64,000 bases of DNA. Origin: Asterias amurensis. Its lineage: Eukaryota > Echinodermata > Asteroidea > Forcipulatida > Asteriidae. Position 1 is the stretch's first letter, and each line of letters begins with the position of its first letter. Position numbers and translations under genes: made by a program. A model generated the notes under the pieces. The model was not told the DNA's origin. It was given only the letters and a program-made list of their open reading frames with translations, and made no database searches. The stretch is taken from NCBI RefSeq assembly GCF_032118995.1, contig NC_092649.1, positions 20,335,832 to 20,399,831 of the forward strand, in the 5' to 3' direction. Shown here piece after piece: positions 59,601 to 64,000 of this stretch.

Positions 59601-61738
59601 GAAACTTTCAGCTCAAAGTCTCCTTTGAAGGACTTTGCGAGCTACCTGTTATGGGTAAAATAATATTTTTGATAATATTAGTGTAATCAATATAAAATCT
59701 TGCTCAACAAATATAATATCATGCTCAATAGAACAGCTATTTTTTAAGCCAAAGTGTACCTTTTGTTTTTGGAACCATCTGAATATTCAAATTCTTTGAG
59801 GTTGCCTGGAACAGGCCCGAATCGCTTCGAGTGACATGGCCTTGTCACACGAGGCAATTTCTTTACAGGCAACTTGTAAGCAACCAACTGGTGCATGCTA
59901 CAAGAGTATGGCCTACTATGGTAGCACATGAGTAATATTCAAAATTTGTTTTCCCTTACGATCCACAAAAGAAAAATGTGAACATCCAAATTTTATTGTG
60001 ATTGGATTCTCATCATGTAGATTGCCCAGGACTGTCTGCATGTAAACTATCGCATCATATGACATGGCCCTTACAATCACAAAATTACCAAACAAAGTAT
60101 TATTAATATCAAGCAATTGTTTTTTTTCTAGTAAGGTTCGCAGTAACACTGTGTAATGATAATCACTAAATGAGTTGGGGTAGTTCTGTAAAGAACTGTA
60201 GGTTTTAATTCGACGTTTTTGTTTCTTCTTTCAGTTTGTACGAGCCGTCAATGCGATCCTTTTAAGGGTACTCCGATGTGCGGAACAGACGGAGTGACGT
60301 ACCCTTCTCTGTGCTACTTGAGGAAGACTGCGTGTAAGAGACGAGATTACAGTCTGGTAGAGGCATACGATGGCGGATGTGTAGCTGGCAAGTTAACCAG
60401 TAAGTTGAGTCTCTCATAATAGTATCCTTCAATGTTAAAGGCACTGGGCTCTATCGGTAATTACTCAAAATAATTATTAATATAAAACCTTACTTGGTAA
60501 CGAGTAATGGGAGAGGTTGAGAGTGTAAAACATTGTGAGAAACGGCTCCCTCTGAAGTGACGTAGTTTTCGAGAAAAAAAGTAATTTTCCGCGAACTTGA
60601 CTTCGAGACCTCAGATTTAGAATTAAATTGAGGTCTCGGAATCAAGCATCTGAAAACACACAGCTTCGTGCGACAAGGTGTTTTTCTGTCATCATTAGCT
60701 CGCAACTTCAACGACCAACATTGAGCTCAAATTTTCACAGGTTTGTTGTTTTATGCATATGTTGAGATACACCAAGTGAGAAGACTGGTCTTTGATAATT
60801 ATTACCAATAGTGTCCAGTGTCTTTAACACAGGCCCAACATAATGGTCATGGCTCAGTTATAGCTTGAAATTATTATTCAATCAAAATACACAAGTTAAC
60901 TGTTTATTTGTAGCCATGGCATTGGCGGCCAGGTTGGTGTATAGTGGTGTCTTACCTCGCCGTCCACCTCTTGGACCCGGTTCGAATCCCACCGGGGCAC
61001 TATGTGGATTGGGTTATCAGTCCATACTTGGCTGCGCGGTGTTTTTCCTGGAATAATTATCTTGGGTTTTCCTACCATATCTAAATGTCTTCATTGTCTT
61101 CTCTCTTCTCGTTTGGCTCTTATTATAAGAGCGTTTAGAATTATTATATCCATACCCAAATGAAGTAGTTTTTCCAGAGGTATGTGACGAAACCTACGTA
61201 TGTGACAAGGATGGGGCTCATAATTTGTTTCGTGTTATCATTCTATGATCTAGACGTTTGTCAAGAGCACTGCATTGGCATCTGGTCACCAGTTTGCGGT
61301 TCGGATGGACTGACTTACCGTAACTACTGCTTCTTGCAGCGAGCGGCCTGCCGGGTACCAGGGCTTTTTCATGCTAATGACGGACCGTGCAAACTGAAGA
61401 GCAACTTTTGGCCAGGTAAGAAACACAGATAGCCTATAGGTACACTACAAACATCCACGCCCTTCTTAAATACCTTTAAATTATTTATCTAAACCATTTT
61501 GCATTTCATAACAAACGGTTTCAAACGCTTGTCAAAGACCAACTCGACCGATCCGAGGCAACGTGTTCCTTTAAACTCGGTGTGTTTTGAGAAAAAATAT
61601 ATTTATGACACTCATTAAAGCTAAACAATTAGTTCATGTTGTTAGTCATTACTTCCTAAACTTAAAGATAAAAGTTTAACATGTGTTTTTCTTCCTCTCA
61701 ACCTCTTACCTACAGATATCGTGGCATCTATTCCTTAG
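56606..61738 (+). CDS. Type II membrane protein with mucin-like stalk and four Kazal domains
   Basis: Seven coding exons are 56606-56610, 58012-58139, 58688-59245, 59502-59654, 60235-60399, 61254-61415 and 61716-61738 (TAG). All phases fit, giving 397 aa. Exon 1 contributes only ATGAG. Residues 2-44 give a short cytoplasmic head and a membrane anchor (RIVIPIVVLVCSVCTLLVYLGI) with no cleavage-type signal, hence type II. Residues 45-170 are a Thr/Ser/Pro/Gln stalk. Kazal domains start at C175, C232, C283 and C339, three with the PVCGSDG or MCGTDG type motif; domain 2 reads PVCGSNK. Domains 2-4 sit on separate symmetric phase-1 exons. The residues at the expected P1 sites are Trp, Asp, Pro and Gly, so trypsin inhibition is unlikely (inference). 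AATAAA is at 61930-61935. The 5-nt coding exon 1 and 7-codon last exon rest on splice logic only. Confidence 0.82.
56757..57016. mobile_element. Family A fragment interrupted by a family C MITE
   Basis: The sequence from ATATCAACCTCTCCCCATTACTCGTTACCA resumes at GGTTTTATGCTAATAATTATTTTGAG and ends at GTCCAGTGCCT/TTAA (57017-57020). The interruption is 56792-56964. Confidence 0.85.
56792..56964. mobile_element. MITE, family C (copy 2), nested
   Basis: TTCAGCCGTCGATTTCACAA at the left and TCTGAAATCGACGGC at the right are inverted. The interior matches 15380-15547 closely. Confidence 0.88.
59263..59360. mobile_element. Short palindromic MITE, family K (copy 2)
   Basis: GCGCTAGATGGCAGCAGACTT and AAGTCTGCTGCCACCTAGCG. 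It lies about 17 bp after the splice donor at 59246, in the intron between Kazal domains 1 and 2. Confidence 0.85.
60127..60215. mobile_element. Family J fragment
   Basis: GGTTCGCAGTAACACTGTGTAATGATAATCACTAAATGAGTTGGGG is a diverged copy of one arm of the 31273 foldback, just upstream of the exon at 60235. Confidence 0.65.
60439..60823. mobile_element. TTAA-flanked element, family A
   Basis: TTAA at 60435-60438 and 60824-60827 flanks AGGCACTGGGCTCTATCGG...CCAATAGTGTCCAGTGTCT. It lies 39 bp after the exon ending at 60399. Confidence 0.88.
60920..61080 (+). mobile_element. tRNA-like SINE fragment
   Basis: A B-box-like CGGTTCGAATCCCACCG follows GGTGTCTTACC. The 3' part ends in CTTGGGTTTTCCTACC. 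Single copy in the window, so the class is uncertain. Confidence 0.45.
61474..61571. mobile_element. Remnant of a family F element (right arm)
   Basis: TTTGCATTTCATAACAAACGGTTTC and CGACCGATCCGAGGCAACGTGTTCC match the right arm of 46478-46859, ending at TTAA 61572-61575. Confidence 0.75.
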
Positions 61739-63873
61739 GAACTGCCTCGGGCCACCCGGCCCGAAATGCCAAGTTTATTAGCGGACGTTTGCCATCCAGC
61801 AAGGAGTTCTGCAGCAGTTATTCACACTCCAGCTGTAGCCTATATTCAATGATAAAATTTGTTCCATTTTGCGTAGCCAGCTTCTGGAACCGTTCGATTG
61901 TTTAATCCTTTATGTAGATAATTAACCACAATAAATCTAACCTGTGAAATTTCATTTCAAAGGGTGGTTGGTAGAGTGGCGTTTTTGATATTATTTCCTA
62001 GGCATAATAATCTCTTATTGGCGATCTGAAAAACGTTTTATGCAAAAATGTTTTAATTTACTATATCTCTCTGTGAGGAGAGCTGTTTCTCAAGTTTTAA
62101 ACACAACATCTGTAGTGCTTGTGACCATATAGCGCCCTCTTGTGGTGAGGACGTCACTTTCTACACCGTTGACGAGTGAGGGTTTTCATTGTGCTTTTTG
62201 GCACTTGCTTGGTCACTCTCGTAATAAAGAAAATATAAGTGAATTTCTTGTTGCATTGAAATGCTGTTTTTGGGGGTCGGAGAACTAATATCAGAATTCA
62301 AAAAAAAAACACGCATGTTTTTGTTGATCAGATATTTGTATTGAGTGTATGAAACATAAGCCCTATATCTAAAGTTTTTTCTTTAAAGACAGTGGAAACT
62401 ATTGTCAAAGACCAGTCCTCTCACTTGGTGTATCTCGACACATGCCTAAAATAACAAACCTGTGAAAATTTGAGCTCAGTATTGGTCATCAAAGTTGCGA
62501 GATAATAATGAAAGAAAAAAACACCCTTGTCACACGATGTTGTGTGCTTTCAGATGTTTGATTTCGAGACCTCAAATTCTAAATCTGAGGTGTCGAAATC
62601 AAACATGGAAAACATGATGGAAAATTATTACTTGTTTCTCGAAAATTACGTCACTTCAGAGGGAGCCGTTTCTCACAATGTCTTATACAATCAACCTCTC
62701 CCCGTTACTTGTCACCAAGTAAGGTTTTATGCAATTGTTTAATGTCGATATACAAACCACATCACTGTAGTTCTTCTTTCATTTTCGGCAATCTCTAAAT
62801 TAGGACTCCAACTGTTTTTCTTTCTTTCCTTTGTGGTTCAACTACTCTTGCTGTCCCTTTTAATGTTTTTTATTATAATGTGCATTATTTTTTTAACTAC
62901 CCGACAAAATTAAGTGCAATATTATCACCTGTGGATTCACCTTGTCTTTCCAATTAATTTAGGCATAGCGCCCTCTTGTGTTCACAAGAGATATATTATT
63001 CTGAAAACAAGATTTTGTATTCCCTCTTTGGCCAACAATTGCCCGAAAACACAACACGAAAAATATGTCACAAATTGTAAATGTACATTTTTAGTCAATT
63101 CATCAACTCAAATAAATACCACATCGAAAGGAACTTCACACTCCGACTCTTGTTTCAGTATGTATCAAAAAACTATAAAGCTATTGGCAGGCCACTATTT
63201 TCTGTCATTCAAATTATGTACCAAACCCCAAAATTAAAACCAAATAGATTACTTTGTTTTTTTAATAGTGTCTATTTTCTGATCGTTGCCCAAATATGGC
63301 TTAGAAAAACAATGTTTTATGCAAAGCCAGCGGTCCGTATGATTTGCCTGTTGACATTCGGAACGACCAATCAAATTACTGTAAGCTCCATTCCGATTTG
63401 CATAAAGATAACAACGCTGCGTTACGGGAAGGTCCCGGATGTCAGGAAGTGCCCTACGATACATGCAGTCAGTCACTGCACAATGATACGGCATGTACGG
63501 CATGTACGGTATGTACAGAGCTAGCGAGAGGTGTAGGCGACGCGACGACGACTTTAAAAAAAGAAGCATCATCACATTACACACACACACGGTCGACGGA
63601 GGTACATGTACGTGTACGGCACATAGCGACTGAGTTTTGCAGAGCATGCAGAGGATGTCCCTATTACATTAATTTCTTGTCTACCCACCTAAACTGAAGG
63701 AACTGTGACAGTCCAAGTTTTTGCTGCTGCTTGACAAGGTGAGCAGTTTCAGGTTGATTTGAGCGTGATTTTTCTTGTGCTATTGTCACAAAAGTGGGAC
63801 TTATTTGATTGATTCGACAATCCCACCGTCTGGAGTAACAAATTTACCTCACCACAACCACAGAAACGAACCA
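61739..63873. other. 3' flank of Kazal gene and intergenic; no gene recognised
   Basis: AATAAA at 61930 is the likely Kazal poly(A) signal. A truncated family A element is at 62387-62742. The open frames at 62914-63697 resemble nothing I recognise and contain simple repeats (CACACA, TACGGCATG). Confidence 0.55.
62387..62742. mobile_element. Family A element, right end truncated
   Basis: The left TTAA is at 62383-62386, followed by AGACAGTGGAAACTATTGTC. The body is in reverse orientation and similarity stops at AGGTTTTATGCAATTG. Confidence 0.78.
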
Positions 63874-64000
63874 TGGCTCGGTTGTGGTGTATTCTCGTTA
63901 TTTTAGTGCCGTTTTTGGGGTCAACTATGGTAGTGGATGCACAAACATTTACCGTTCAACCAGTAGATACAACCGTAAAGGAAGGTGATGCTTCAACACA
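63874..64000 (+). CDS. Third Ig-family receptor gene, N-terminal fragment (runs off window)
   Basis: ATG in a good context (ACCATGG) begins a signal peptide (MARLWCILVILVPFLGSTMVVDA), then QTFTVQPVDTTVKEGDAS. This aligns with QSIVRQPVDVTVYEGDGLA of the 51.9-kb gene at the same place, right after signal cleavage. Only about 42 codons are visible, so domains, tail type and intron status are unknown. Confidence 0.8.

Noticed and set aside
61170..61253. Earlier acceptor (TTTTTCCAG) for the fourth Kazal exon
   Set aside because: Reading from it meets an in-frame TGA before the Kazal domain; the acceptor at 61251-61253 keeps the frame.
63081..63697. Overlapping 100-147 residue frames before the third Ig gene
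   Set aside because: They lie on both strands, have no recognisable domain, and include CACACA and TACGGCATG simple repeats.
1..64000. CRISPR arrays, operons, phage or bacterial mobile elements
   Set aside because: The spliced gene structure, SINEs and MITEs show a eukaryotic genome; no direct-repeat/spacer array is present.

Overview
This is AT-rich eukaryotic (metazoan) DNA: long introns, GT-AG splice sites, tRNA-derived SINEs and very many short palindromic DNA elements. The gene families, together with several mobile-element families flanked by TTAA, suggest an invertebrate deuterostome. My best guess is an echinoderm, probably a sea star, but the species is inferred and not proven by the sequence.

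Layout. (1) Positions 1-33188 hold the 3' part of a voltage-gated calcium channel alpha-2/delta subunit gene (CACNA2D3/4 type) on the + strand. Twenty-one coding exons can be chained with compatible splice phases to give 710 codons, from the Cache region to a GPI-type C-terminal hydrophobic tail. The 5' part, with the VWA domain, lies off the left edge. (2) Positions 33189-40264 are 3' flank and intergenic DNA with tandem repeats and mobile elements. (3) Positions 40265-41014 hold an intronless Tctex1-domain (dynein light chain type) gene on the + strand. (4) Positions 43.1-64.0 kb hold an interleaved cluster of two membrane or secreted gene types. One type is intronless, Ig-domain, single-pass receptors: a complete 641-aa gene on the - strand, a complete 339-aa gene on the + strand, and the first 42 codons of a third on the + strand at the right edge. 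The other type is multi-exon Kazal genes: a 206-aa secreted protein with one Kazal domain and a Thr-rich tail, and a 397-aa type II membrane protein with a mucin-like stalk and four Kazal domains.

The Ig genes are clear paralogues. They share a PGDxYPxC linker and extra cysteines, but differ in tail type: one has a long tyrosine-rich tail and the other a short basic tail. With the protease-inhibitor-like Kazal neighbours, this looks like a lineage-specific surface-recognition or immune-type cluster, which is inference. The non-coding space is dominated by TTAA-flanked palindromic elements of several families. One insertion into a SINE shows TTAA target duplication directly. Another intron holds a perfect 90-bp foldback.
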